The translations under genes and the position numbers were made by a program. Below are positions 33,078 through 41,636 of a stretch of DNA of 47,565 bases, piece by piece. The DNA comes from Metabacillus fastidiosus NBRC 101226 (GTDB lineage: Bacteria; Bacillota; Bacilli; Bacillales; Bacillaceae). The DNA is taken from NCBI RefSeq assembly GCF_001591625.1, contig NZ_BCVG01000021.1, positions 1 to 47,565 of the forward strand, in the 5' to 3' direction. How positions within the stretch are numbered: position 1 is the stretch's first letter; each line of letters starts with the position of its first letter. The notes under the pieces are model-generated. The model searched no databases and was not told where the DNA came from. It saw only the letters and a list, made by a program, of their open reading frames with translations.

Positions 33078-35036
33078 TCATTTTAATATACAATGCATCG
33101 CTTCCTCCGCTTTATCCCATGGAACTGTATACGCCTGTCCCTTTGAACAGAAAATAGACGAAGAAGAATAGAGGAAATCAGCATTTTTATCGTAGCCGAT
33201 CTTTTCAATAATCTCTTTTTCATTATGACAGTGATCGTATCCGGAAAAAACTAAACTGATTGCTCCTTTTCCATGTGTAAAGGAAGCGAGCTGGGTGCTG
33301 TAATTCATAAAAGTGGACACCGGAGCAAAGCCTGTTATAACAGCCTTATCTCCTTCTGTTTTTGGCGGATCAAACTTTCCGTGCGCCGTTTGAATATCTG
33401 ATAAAACACGGCCCATCTGCTCTAACTCTACTTTAATTTTAAATTGGTAAAAAGGTTCAAGTAAAATATTATTTGCTTTTTCGAGCCCTTGTCTTATCGC
33501 TCTGAAAGAAGCCTCCCTGAAGTCTCCTCCTGATGTATGCTTATTATGCGCTCTCCCTGTAAGCAATGTAATATGAAGATCTGTCAGCGGCGAGCCCGTT
33601 AAAAGTCCATGATGTTCCCGCTCAAATATATGCTGCCTCACTAAGTTTTGCAAACCGACTGTCAAATTGTCGGTATGACACACTGTTTCAAATGTAATTC
33701 CTTTATTTCTTTCATTCGGCTCTATTTTTAAATGTACTTCCGCATAATGCCCTAAAGGCTCAAAATGTCCGCAGCCGACTGTAGCTGTCTCAATCGTTTC
33801 TTTATAAAGAATTTCCGGATCTTGAAATTCGATTTTTAAATTGAAACGGTCGAGTACGATTTGAGTAAGAACTTCTAATTGTATCGTTCCCATTACATGA
33901 AGATGAATTTCTTGCAAATTCTCATCCCATGTGACATTTAAAGAAGGATCTTCCGCATTTAATATATGAAATAGCTGCAACGCTTCCTTCATATTAACGC
34001 CTGGTTCAAATATGACTCTCGATTTCAATGTCGGTATCATCTCAAATTCGGATTTTTCTTTTAACATACCGAGCCCGTCCCCGACAGCCGCTTTTGATAA
34101 CCCGGTCACCGCAAACAATTCACCTGCTTGTACTTTATCAGCAGATTGAAATTTATTTCCGCTGTACAGACGGATTTGTGTCACTTTTTCGGCAATTTCA
34201 TTATCGGCTGATTCATATTTCACTTCATCTCTTACCTTTAATGAGCCTGTTAAAGCTTTTATAAATGTTACTCTCGTCCCGTTCGGCTCATGACGGATTT
34301 TATATACACGGCCTGAAAACGGCTCATTATCGCTGTACTCCGTTACTGTCAGCAAATTCAGTTTTTCTAAGAAATCTTCGATGCCGATATCCTGAAGCGC
34401 TGAACCGCTTAAACACGGAAAAATGTTATTTTCCTTCACCATTATTTGCATTGTTTTCAGCCACATCTGTTCATCATAGCCATGCTCCATATAATATTCT
34501 AAAAGGGACTCATCACGCTCAGCGATAAATTCTGCTAATTGTTCATCCATTATCTCGCCTTCAAGAGAATTTGTTATATGACAGACATCTTCAGTTAAAT
34601 TCATTTGAATGTCTTTTAAGACTTGATCTGTATCTGCACCTGTTCTATCTACTTTATTAATAAAGAAAAATGTCGGCACTTTATATTTTCTTAATAAGTC
34701 CCATACTGTCTCCGTATGGCCTTCCAATCCTTCTACTGCACTAATAATAATAATCGCATAATCCATTACCTGGACCGCTCTTTCCATTTCAGGGGAAAAA
34801 TCGACATGCCCCGGTGTATCAATTAAATAGTAGGTGGAATCTTTATAAGAAAACATTCCCTGCTCCGCAAAAACAGTGATCCCTCTCTGCCTTTCAATCT
34901 CATGATTATCAAGGAATGTATCCTGATGATCAACCCTTCCTCTTTGTTTAATACTTTTCGTATGATAAAGGAGCTGTTCTGAAAAGGTCGTTTTCCCAGC
35001 ATCCACATGCGCTAATATTCCAATCGTCTTGTTCAT
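33078..35036 (-). CDS. TetM/EF-G-like ribosomal GTPase (paralogue)
   Basis: A 652-residue EF-G-fold GTPase from ATG 35036 (AGAGGT 7 bases upstream). G-motifs: AHVDAGKTTFSEQLL, RGITV, DTPGHVDF and NKVD. Later domains include HVMGTIQLEVLTQIVLDRFNL, HFEPLGHYAEVHLKIEP, TGRAHNKHTSGGDFREASFRAIRQGLE and a TetM-like C-terminus. Real TetM/TetO proteins have loop III residues that remove tetracycline; I cannot confirm them from sequence, and chromosomal paralogues in Firmicutes are often not resistance genes. It is a single gene with its own terminator and no leader peptide seen. Confidence 0.85.
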   Translation of the reverse strand: MNKTIGILAHVDAGKTTFSEQLLYHTKSIKQRGRVDHQDTFLDNHEIERQRGITVFAEQGMFSYKDSTYYLIDTPGHVDFSPEMERAVQVMDYAIIIISAVEGLEGHTETVWDLLRKYKVPTFFFINKVDRTGADTDQVLKDIQMNLTEDVCHITNSLEGEIMDEQLAEFIAERDESLLEYYMEHGYDEQMWLKTMQIMVKENNIFPCLSGSALQDIGIEDFLEKLNLLTVTEYSDNEPFSGRVYKIRHEPNGTRVTFIKALTGSLKVRDEVKYESADNEIAEKVTQIRLYSGNKFQSADKVQAGELFAVTGLSKAAVGDGLGMLKEKSEFEMIPTLKSRVIFEPGVNMKEALQLFHILNAEDPSLNVTWDENLQEIHLHVMGTIQLEVLTQIVLDRFNLKIEFQDPEILYKETIETATVGCGHFEPLGHYAEVHLKIEPNERNKGITFETVCHTDNLTVGLQNLVRQHIFEREHHGLLTGSPLTDLHITLLTGRAHNKHTSGGDFREASFRAIRQGLEKANNILLEPFYQFKIKVELEQMGRVLSDIQTAHGKFDPPKTEGDKAVITGFAPVSTFMNYSTQLASFTHGKGAISLVFSGYDHCHNEKEIIEKIGYDKNADFLYSSSSIFCSKGQAYTVPWDKAEEAMHCILK

Positions 35037-35130
35037 TTTGTTACCTCTATTCATGGAGTTCTTTATTTGTTTATTATAACAAATACTGCGGACGAGCGAA
35101 CTTATATGGAGGGGAATTTACCCATAAAAA

Positions 35131-35164
35131 GATGCAGACCGAATATTGTTATTCGTTCTGCATC
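35131..35164 (-). terminator. Terminator after vWA gene
   Basis: Stem GATGCAGA / TCTGCATC, extended inward by GAATA / TATTC, with TTTTTATGGG on the minus strand. Confidence 0.8.
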
Positions 35165-35352
35165 ATATGGAGTTGAAGTATTTGGAGCCCAGCTTCATTC
35201 TAGCGTAATCATATAGGAACACTTCTTGTCTCTTTTTAATCTTTTCAATATTTTTAATAAGAATTATTTTTATGAAGAAATCTATTAACTTTACCCCGAA
35301 AGACAATGAAATAACTATTATTGTTATTTTAAAAATAAGTTATCCTCCGCCT

Positions 35353-36018
35353 TTAAATGATCTCTTTCTCCTTCGCTTCTTTCAGCCAGCTTGGAAACTC
35401 ATTTAATAATAAGTTATACAGCTGTTCATCTGAAACTGTCTCGATCTCATCGAGATGAAAAAAGTTAGCATTATCAATGAAGCGGCCTTCCATCGTATCG
35501 AGCTTTTTCAGTACATCAAAATTAGAATTTCCAATCCCGACAAACTGCCAGAAAATCGGCTTTGTAGAAGATTCTACTATAAATTTTTTAATTCCTGGCT
35601 TACATCCGCCATCATTGATGAAAACTAAAAATACAGGTTCCTTACTCTGCTCTTCCTCAGTATATTTACGGATGACATCTTCCATTACTAATGGTTCATT
35701 ATTCCTTCCAAATTTATGGATAGAATCATTATTTAAGATATTTTTATCAACATAATCTTTAAAATCTTTTTCGGTAACAGCCGGCAAACGGGAAAATTCA
35801 TTATCATATACCCAAACATCCAGTGAGCCATCATCATCAAACTGACTCGCAACAGCAAGAATGCGCTCCACTACTTCCTGAACAACACCTTCTCTGTACA
35901 GCTTTCTCATGGAACCGGAAATATCTAAAACAAGTCCGACTCTTGCAGTAACATTTTTTAAATTCTTTTTCTCCAAAACAATACTTGCTGTGCTCTTTCT
36001 TAATGTGATTGTACTCAT
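35353..36018 (-). CDS. TerF-like vWA domain protein
   Basis: A 221-residue protein from ATG 36018 (MSTITLRKSTASIVL), with AGGAGG seven bases upstream. Almost the whole length is a von Willebrand A domain. The MIDAS motif is DISGSMRKLY (DxSxS) and the later T/D site is in FINDGGCKPGIKKF. It ends in LLLNEFPSWLKEAKEKEII. This matches the TerF-type vWA of tellurite/stress systems, but here it stands alone without terD, terB or terC genes. The role is unknown; metal-dependent adhesion or scaffolding is inferred. Confidence 0.88.
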   Translation of the reverse strand: MSTITLRKSTASIVLEKKNLKNVTARVGLVLDISGSMRKLYREGVVQEVVERILAVASQFDDDGSLDVWVYDNEFSRLPAVTEKDFKDYVDKNILNNDSIHKFGRNNEPLVMEDVIRKYTEEEQSKEPVFLVFINDGGCKPGIKKFIVESSTKPIFWQFVGIGNSNFDVLKKLDTMEGRFIDNANFFHLDEIETVSDEQLYNLLLNEFPSWLKEAKEKEII

Positions 36019-36127
36019 GCCAAACCTCCTAATTTTTATCATCTTTTCCATTATATCAAAGTTTTAATGATAGATAGATTTATAATTAAATAGATTTGGA
36101 TGGATACTAGCGGTTTTTCGGAGAGTT

Positions 36128-36158
36128 AGCTGATATATTCTAGAATGTCGTATCTAAT
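36128..36158. repeat. Decayed copies of the 20-bp GATATATT repeat
   Basis: AGCTGATATATTCTAGAATG and GTCGTATCTAAT resemble two neighbouring units of the array at 17749-17868 (CGCTGATATATT and CGCCGATATCTT), with the same 20-base spacing. Confidence 0.4.
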
Positions 36159-36172
36159 AAATTTTAAAAGCT

Positions 36173-36275
36173 GAAAGGCCCCATCACAAAATCCTTAATT
36201 TTATCGGATTCTCATAAAGGGGCCTTTCAACAGGATGTGCCAAAGGGTTGCTTTTCACCCTTGGCACATCCTGTT
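36173..36275. terminator. Tandem hairpins between vWA and uspA genes
   Basis: Hairpin 1 has arms GAAAGGCCCC (36173-36182) and GGGGCCTTTC (36219-36228). Hairpin 2 has arms AACAGGATGTGCCAA (36229-36243) and TTGGCACATCCTGTT (36261-36275), plus an inner GGG / CCC. The two abut. Hairpin 2 has a T-run on the plus side, while the uspA transcript comes from the minus strand and would meet both stems. Confidence 0.7.
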
Positions 36276-36283
36276 TTTATTAT

Positions 36284-36703
36284 TTATTTAACGATAAGAA
36301 CCGGACAGTTTGCACGCTGTATTACTTGGTGGCTGACGCTTCCTAGTACAAATGCCTGCATTGGATTCAGTCCTCTTTTTCCCATAACGATAACGTCGAA
36401 GTCATTTTTATTAGCGTAATCAACGATCGATGGACCTGCATCACCTAGTAAAATTGTTACTTTGTATGCGATACCTGAATCTTTTATAAGTCGGTCCAAT
36501 TCTTCCTTTTTCTCTTCTAAAGTATGATTAAGATCCTGTTGGTTTAAAGTTTGTAAAGCTGTTATTTTCATCTCATTTAAATTTACGACATAGATGAGTT
36601 CCACTGTTGCATCATTATTGCCTTCTGCTAATTGCACCGCATGCTTTAATGCAAGCTTGGAATTTTGAGAACCGTCCACTGCTAATAATATTTTATTGTA
36701 CAT
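36284..36703 (-). CDS. Universal stress protein (UspA family)
   Basis: A 139-residue soluble protein. It begins MYNKILLAVDGSQNSKLALKHAVQLAE. The ATP-binding motif G-2x-G-9x-GS is seen in VMGKRGLNPMQAFVLGSVS and is followed by PVLIVK, so it is of the ATP-binding class. AAAAGGAGCTG precedes the ATG. UspA proteins are produced under starvation and stress. It is a single gene with its own hairpin terminators. Confidence 0.95.
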   Translation of the reverse strand: MYNKILLAVDGSQNSKLALKHAVQLAEGNNDATVELIYVVNLNEMKITALQTLNQQDLNHTLEEKKEELDRLIKDSGIAYKVTILLGDAGPSIVDYANKNDFDVIVMGKRGLNPMQAFVLGSVSHQVIQRANCPVLIVK

Positions 36704-37082
36704 AAAAATTCAGCTCCTTTTCCTATCTTATTTCCATTATAATAGATTGCAACCGTTTACACTGTGATATATGTCACATCTTTTTGAACTTTTATTCATT
36801 TTTACCCAGTATTGTAACCTTTTAACTAAATCTCTAACTATGTTTACTTGCCCTTCCTGCAGCTGCAAAACAAGAAAAATACAGTGATTTATTTTAAAAA
36901 GCATACATTTACCGTCGTTTTTTGCTAGATATTTTCTATTTGCTTTTTATTTTAGAATAATGTGCGGATAATTGTAGATAAATTTAAAGCGCTTTTATGC
37001 AGGAAATTAAGGTTTTTTCTAAAAAATAATACTATAGAGTAAAAAGCTGGCTAGTTTACTTGAAGAAAGGTGGGAATAGTTT
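36704..37082. other. Gene-free interval, AT-rich
   Basis: This is a divergent intergenic region between uspA (minus) and the 61-residue gene (plus). A CcpA-type cre site may lie at 36983-36997 (TTTAAAGCGCTTTTA). A possible -10 (TACTAT) lies near 37028-37033. No coding frame with a ribosome site is seen. Confidence 0.45.
36983..36997. promoter_or_regulatory. cre-like box (CcpA site candidate)
   Basis: TTTAAAGCGCTTTTA has the AGCGCT core and near-symmetry of a catabolite responsive element, about 90 bases before the plus-strand small gene. Confidence 0.35.
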
Positions 37083-37268
37083 ATGAGCCAAGACATAACT
37101 TTACAGAAAATTGCGGAGGAGCTTCCGAAATCTGTTTTGAATGCATCTGATAAAGATTTAGAGGGCTTTCAACAAATTATTGAAGAAACAATTAAATTAA
37201 GAGAAGGTCATCGAAACTTACAGAGACTCATTAAAAGCTTTTCTTCCTCTTCCATCCAACGTTCTTAA
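37083..37268 (+). CDS. Small 61-residue helical protein, unknown
   Basis: ATG 37083 is preceded by AAAGGTGG about 9 bases upstream and followed by a terminator that begins at the stop codon. The sequence starts MSQDITLQKIAEELPKSVLN and has a mid helix (DKDLEGFQQIIEETIKLREGHRNLQRLIKSF), amphipathic in appearance, ending in a Ser-rich tail. It is a soluble cytoplasmic protein by appearance. I do not recognise it. RBS and terminator make it a genuine gene. Confidence 0.7.
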   Translation: MSQDITLQKIAEELPKSVLNASDKDLEGFQQIIEETIKLREGHRNLQRLIKSFSSSSIQRS

Positions 37269-37291
37269 AAGAGTAGTGCTCTTTTCTTTAT
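37267..37291 (+). terminator. Terminator of 61-residue gene
   Basis: AAAAGAG / CTCTTTTC hairpin with a short loop, directly at the stop codon. Confidence 0.75.
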
Positions 37292-37308
37292 AGTATTTCA
37301 CTCCTTTT

Positions 37309-37340
37309 AAAAGGCTCACGGATAAAACCGGAGCCTTTTT
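37309..37340 (-). terminator. Terminator of the glycerate/TCS operon
   Basis: Stem AAAAGGCTC / GAGCCTTTTT with T-runs on both sides, 16 bases past the PepSY gene stop (minus strand). Confidence 0.8.
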
Positions 37341-37355
37341 CACCAAATATATGCT

Positions 37356-38114
37356 TCAATCATCATCGTCATCTTCATTATTGTCATCATCGTTATCATC
37401 GTCGTCATCATCAGTTTTCACCGGCTGTTTTGGCTGTGCTGTCTGCTGCGGCTTCTCCTGCGATTTCGGCGTTACTGTCTGTTTTGGTTTTTCTTCCTTC
37501 TTCGGTGGTGCTATCTGCTGCGGTTTTGGATCAGGCTGTTTTTTAGAATAATTGCGGATTTGTGATACAGTGCCTGTATTCGCCTGTACAAGCACTTCCC
37601 CGCCTTCCTTTTTTCCCTCAACTGTTATTTTATAATGCTTGCCTTTATCTATATTAACTTCTGTTACACCTTTCACCTGTCCATTTATCTCCTTAAGTGC
37701 ATGAAGCGCAATTTCCTTCGCTTTTTGCTCAGAAATAGGCGGTGGGGGAACAGAGTCGGATGGAGTAATATTACTTTGCTTTACATTCGCTGCTGCAGCT
37801 GTTGATTTTTCAGCTTTATGTTCAGCCGCTATTTTTTCTGCTTTTTTCTCTATTAGCTTTACGTCACTGACCTTCTTTGTTTCCCTGTCCACAGATAGAC
37901 GGTACGTTCCTTTATCGTTTTCAATCAATACGATATATTTACTATTGCCTTTATCTCCTTCTATATTTAATACTTTTCCGCCATATAAATCGGCAGCAAT
38001 TTGTTCTGCTTCTTTCTCTGAAAGCATTTTGGGACTATCTTTCATGAAAACTTGAAACATGGAATAGGACAATCCTAAAATAATAAATATGAGAAGTGCG
38101 GCTTTTAATTTCAT
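37356..38114 (-). CDS. PepSY-domain protein with poly-Asp tail
   Basis: A 252-residue exported or membrane-anchored protein. It has an N-terminal hydrophobic anchor (about 5-24) and two PepSY repeats (about 33-90: EKEAEQIAADLYGGKVLNIEGD...; about 127-190: EQKAKEIALHALKEINGQVKGV...). A proline/lysine/glutamine-rich stretch follows, then a tail of about 20 residues that are almost all Asp with some Asn. PepSY domains often inhibit proteases or bind metals. AAGAAGGTG precedes the ATG, and the gene lies 4 bases after the histidine kinase. The acidic tail may bind cations or cell-surface charge. Confidence 0.85.
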   Translation of the reverse strand: MKLKAALLIFIILGLSYSMFQVFMKDSPKMLSEKEAEQIAADLYGGKVLNIEGDKGNSKYIVLIENDKGTYRLSVDRETKKVSDVKLIEKKAEKIAAEHKAEKSTAAAANVKQSNITPSDSVPPPPISEQKAKEIALHALKEINGQVKGVTEVNIDKGKHYKITVEGKKEGGEVLVQANTGTVSQIRNYSKKQPDPKPQQIAPPKKEEKPKQTVTPKSQEKPQQTAQPKQPVKTDDDDDDNDDDNNEDDDDD

Positions 38115-38118
38115 TTTT

Positions 38119-39477
38119 TTACACCTTCTTCTTCGGTAATACGAGCGTGAATGTTGATCCTTCTCCCTCTGCGCTTTCTAAAGTAATATGACCCTCATGC
38201 TGTTCGGCGATCCTTTTCGCAATGGATAAACCGAGACCGGATCCTCCGGTTTCACGGCTTCTCGTTTTATCGACACGATAGAGGCGGTCAAAAACATGCG
38301 CCTGCATTTCCAACGGAATTCCAACTCCCTTATCTTTCACAAGGATACTTACTGTTTCATCTGTTTCTTTCAATTCAACATCTATATCATCTTCACTGTA
38401 TTTCTTAGCATTATCCAATAAAATAACGAGCAGCTGAATAAAGCTTTGTTCATGAATTTTCATATGTATATCGCTTTGTTCTCTATTAAAATAAATAGTA
38501 TATTGAAATGTCTGCTGGAGTCTTTGAATTGTCCCTTCTATAAGCGGAACAATATTGACAGTTTCTTTTTCATTTTCAATTACTTCTTCATTCCTTGCGA
38601 GCTGAAGCAGCTGCTCTGTTAAATATTTCATTCGATTCGCTTCAGAACCGATCGCATCAATTGCTTCTTCCAATATTTCAGGGCGATCCTTCCCCCACCT
38701 TTGTAATAGTTTAATATAGCTGTCAATCACTGTTAAAGGTGTCTTTAATTCATGGGAAGCGTCTGATACGAACTGCTCCTGCTTTTCATAGCTTTTTTCC
38801 AATTTTTTTATCATTCTATTAAATGTCATCGCCATTTCATTTAATTCGTCTTTCGTATGTTTTGCAATCAAAATTTGTTTAAATGAGCCTTCCTCTTCAA
38901 TAATATCCATCGTTTTAATAAGGCGGTATATCGGAAGAGAGATGAACTGGCCAAGAAAACGGCTCGTCACAAATATAATCATGCTGACGATGATCGTTGT
39001 ATAAACGAGCACCCACTTCAAATCGTTGATGCTGTTAAAAAGCAAATCGATATTTTCAACTAATTGGAGGTTTACAACGGCACCATTTTCATGAATAATC
39101 GGCACGGAAACGATTAGAAACATCGATTCTTTGTAGGAAATGACATCTTCAAATTGGTCATCATCATATTTACTGACAATCTTTCTATAATCTTTATCCG
39201 TTTTTGTGCTGAACTGGTCGATAGCTTCACTATTGCTGGCAACGACCCGAATCAATCCATCACTTAATGTGTGGGCCTCCAATATTTGCTGTACAGATAA
39301 ATTCTGTTCTTTATCATGTATCTTCTTTGAAATTTCATTTGAAATATTCGTTAACCGATTTTGTTCAGATGTAATTGTCGTATTTTTAAAAATAAAATAA
39401 ATAGACGTGTTAGCTGTAATAAGTAATATAATTAAAACAACCGTCGTTGAAAGCTGTATCCTCGTTCGTAATTTCAT
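38119..39477 (-). CDS. Sensor histidine kinase
   Basis: A 452-residue membrane kinase. First helix at about 10-32, extracytoplasmic sensor about 33-155, second helix about 157-178, and a HAMP domain next. The H-box is VSDASHELKTPLTVI (His about 241), the N-box LVILLDNAKKYSED, G1 VKDKGVGIP, and G2 GGSGLGLSIAK. It resembles ArlS/YkoH-type kinases. It phosphorylates the response regulator encoded 3 bases upstream. The PepSY gene follows by 4 bases, so PepSY may be an accessory or a target. Confidence 0.94.
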   Translation of the reverse strand: MKLRTRIQLSTTVVLIILLITANTSIYFIFKNTTITSEQNRLTNISNEISKKIHDKEQNLSVQQILEAHTLSDGLIRVVASNSEAIDQFSTKTDKDYRKIVSKYDDDQFEDVISYKESMFLIVSVPIIHENGAVVNLQLVENIDLLFNSINDLKWVLVYTTIIVSMIIFVTSRFLGQFISLPIYRLIKTMDIIEEEGSFKQILIAKHTKDELNEMAMTFNRMIKKLEKSYEKQEQFVSDASHELKTPLTVIDSYIKLLQRWGKDRPEILEEAIDAIGSEANRMKYLTEQLLQLARNEEVIENEKETVNIVPLIEGTIQRLQQTFQYTIYFNREQSDIHMKIHEQSFIQLLVILLDNAKKYSEDDIDVELKETDETVSILVKDKGVGIPLEMQAHVFDRLYRVDKTRSRETGGSGLGLSIAKRIAEQHEGHITLESAEGEGSTFTLVLPKKKV

Positions 39478-39480
39478 CTT

Positions 39481-40170
39481 TTAATCCTTCACCATATAGC
39501 CAACGCTTCGGACAGTTTGAATAATTGGATTTTCCCTTGAATCCATTAATTTCTTCCTCAAATACCGAATATATACGTCGACAACATTTGTATCCCCATA
39601 ATAATCAAAACCCCATACTTCCGTTAAAATCTGTTCACGCTCAAGCGCGCGGTTTCTATGTGTTACTAAATAAAGAAGCAGGTCATATTCTCTCGGCGTT
39701 AAATCTACCAAACTTTCACTTTTAAATACTTCCCTCGTACTCGTATTAATTTTAATAGAATGGATCTGAATCGTTTCCTCTTCGGTTTGATCAGAAGAGA
39801 CTCTAGGTTTAAAACGAAGATTCGTACGGATTCTTGCAAGCAATTCTTCAATTTCAAAAGGCTTTGTCATATAATCATTTGCCCCTAAATCAAGCCCGTT
39901 CACTTTATCATAAACTGAATTGCGCGCTGTCAGCATAATAACGATAATTTGATCATTATCCTGACGAATCCGCCTTAATACTTCCATTCCATTTAATTCA
40001 GGAATCATGACATCTAAAATTACGAGATCAATAGGTTCTTCCTCTAAAATTTCCAGACCTTTCCTGCCGGTATGCCCAACACTGACAGTATAACCTTCGT
40101 ATTCTAGCTCCAACTGAATGACGCGAGCGATTTTTACGTCATCCTCAATAATCAATATATGATTTTCCAT
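39481..40170 (-). CDS. OmpR/PhoB-type response regulator
   Basis: A 229-residue regulator. Receiver: acidic pair EDD near residue 9, phospho-Asp in DLVILDVMIPELNG (about 52), Thr in VIMLTARNS and Lys in YMTKPFE. The C-terminal winged helix is about 130-228 (DLTPREYDLLLYLVTHRNRALEREQIL; DVYIRYLRKKL). AGAGGTG precedes the ATG. It is partner to the downstream kinase. It also lies 9 bases after the DASS permease gene, so the transport genes and the two-component system are in one transcript. Confidence 0.95.
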   Translation of the reverse strand: MENHILIIEDDVKIARVIQLELEYEGYTVSVGHTGRKGLEILEEEPIDLVILDVMIPELNGMEVLRRIRQDNDQIIVIMLTARNSVYDKVNGLDLGANDYMTKPFEIEELLARIRTNLRFKPRVSSDQTEEETIQIHSIKINTSTREVFKSESLVDLTPREYDLLLYLVTHRNRALEREQILTEVWGFDYYGDTNVVDVYIRYLRKKLMDSRENPIIQTVRSVGYMVKD

Positions 40171-40179
40171 AATTCACCT

Positions 40180-41634
40180 CTAATTTAAGTGCATGCCGGT
40201 CCATTTCCAGTAAGTAAAATAAAAAAGAAGCATAGTAAGTATATAGACAGGCATTAAAACAATGCTGATTTTCACAAGATGACGAGCATCATATGAAATA
40301 GTTCCCTCTTCATAAAATAGTAATAATGCTTTTGAACTAACCGGGAATGTAACACAGTAATTCATACCGATTAAACTTAGAAAAACGACTGTCTGGGAAT
40401 CGATGCCGATCGTCTTACTGAATAATAAAAGGCTCGGAATAAAAACAACCGCTCTCGTCGTATGTGAAGTAATATACAAATGACTTGTCACTGTGATAAC
40501 GAGAATAATCGTAACAATGAGCCATTCCGGCGCCCCGGCAAACATATTTAAAACAGCAAACATTTCTGTTTCAATCCATTTCACGACACCTGTATCAACT
40601 AAAACTTTGCCAAGCGCCGTCGCTGCTGCTACGAAAATAATTAAATTCCATGATACTGATTTCATTCCCTGCTTCCAGCTTACAATACCGTAGTTCGGAA
40701 GCATGACTAAAATGGCGCCAAGCATCGTAATAAACGCAATATCATAGCCGTGAATACTTTCAGTCATCCATCCGGCAATTAGAATACAAATTAATGCTAG
40801 CGTCTTCTTTTCTTTTCCATTCAATTGCTGCGCTTTATATATACTTGTTTCAGTCTCTTCCATTTCAATTTCTTCTTTTCCATCTTTCGGCCATATCATC
40901 CATTTTATAATAATACAGGTAATAAGTGTAACGCCAATTGCAAAAGGCACCCCCCAAATTAACCATTTTGTATAGGAAATCGATTCACCGGCAGTTGTTT
41001 CAAGTAAACCGATACCAATAAGATGAGAACCGGCACCTATTAAAGTAGCAGATGTACTCATTAAAATAATAACTGGTGCTAAAATAGCTAATATGCTTTT
41101 TTCCTTTGGAGAAAATTTTTCACTTAATTGTTTCATAATCGGCATAGCGAGTGCTGCCCGCCCTGACGTGGACGGTATAAAAAAAGCGGAAGCAAATAAG
41201 ACCGCTGTAATACTCGATAAAATCTTATTTTTTTCCACTGACTTCCGGAGTATCATTTCACTTAATCGTTCCGCAAGCCCCGACTGTTTGACAGCCTCAC
41301 CAATAATAAACGAGCCGACCATTAGCCAGACAACTTCTTCTGACAATGATCCATACAGTAAATCGGAGCCTTGTGCATTCATTAAAACAATGAATGCAAT
41401 AAGGGCGACCGCAATGAAACCAGCAGGGATCTTCGTTGAAATCCAGAATGTCATCGCAGATAAAAAGGCAAATAAGGCAATTTTCGCTGAATAGTCCAAT
41501 ACATTAATGGAAGTGATGATGCTTAAAAACAACACATGAATACTGATAATAGCCAATGTCTTCGTCGATAGCTGATGCAGCAGCCATCCAACGAGACTTG
41601 ATTTATTTTCATATTTGGAAAGTCTTGTATTCAT
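40180..41634 (-). CDS. DASS-family anion/organic acid permease
   Basis: A 484-residue transporter of the divalent anion:Na+ symporter (CitT/SLC13) type with about 12 helices. Visible family features are VVWLMVGSFIIGEAVKQSG, FFIPSTSGRAALAMPI and TSHLYITSHTTRAVVFIPSLLLFSKTIG (a second SxT-like site). It probably carries a carboxylate. Next to glycerate kinase, glycerate or a related acid is the natural substrate, but this is inferred. It begins 2 bases after the kinase stop. Confidence 0.87.
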   Translation of the reverse strand: MNTRLSKYENKSSLVGWLLHQLSTKTLAIISIHVLFLSIITSINVLDYSAKIALFAFLSAMTFWISTKIPAGFIAVALIAFIVLMNAQGSDLLYGSLSEEVVWLMVGSFIIGEAVKQSGLAERLSEMILRKSVEKNKILSSITAVLFASAFFIPSTSGRAALAMPIMKQLSEKFSPKEKSILAILAPVIILMSTSATLIGAGSHLIGIGLLETTAGESISYTKWLIWGVPFAIGVTLITCIIIKWMIWPKDGKEEIEMEETETSIYKAQQLNGKEKKTLALICILIAGWMTESIHGYDIAFITMLGAILVMLPNYGIVSWKQGMKSVSWNLIIFVAAATALGKVLVDTGVVKWIETEMFAVLNMFAGAPEWLIVTIILVITVTSHLYITSHTTRAVVFIPSLLLFSKTIGIDSQTVVFLSLIGMNYCVTFPVSSKALLLFYEEGTISYDARHLVKISIVLMPVYILTMLLFYFTYWKWTGMHLN

Positions 41635-41636
41635 CT

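Noticed and set aside
33078-35036. Tetracycline resistance gene call
   Set aside because: The family also contains non-resistance paralogues; neither context nor visible residues prove resistance, so only a TetM-like GTPase is reported.
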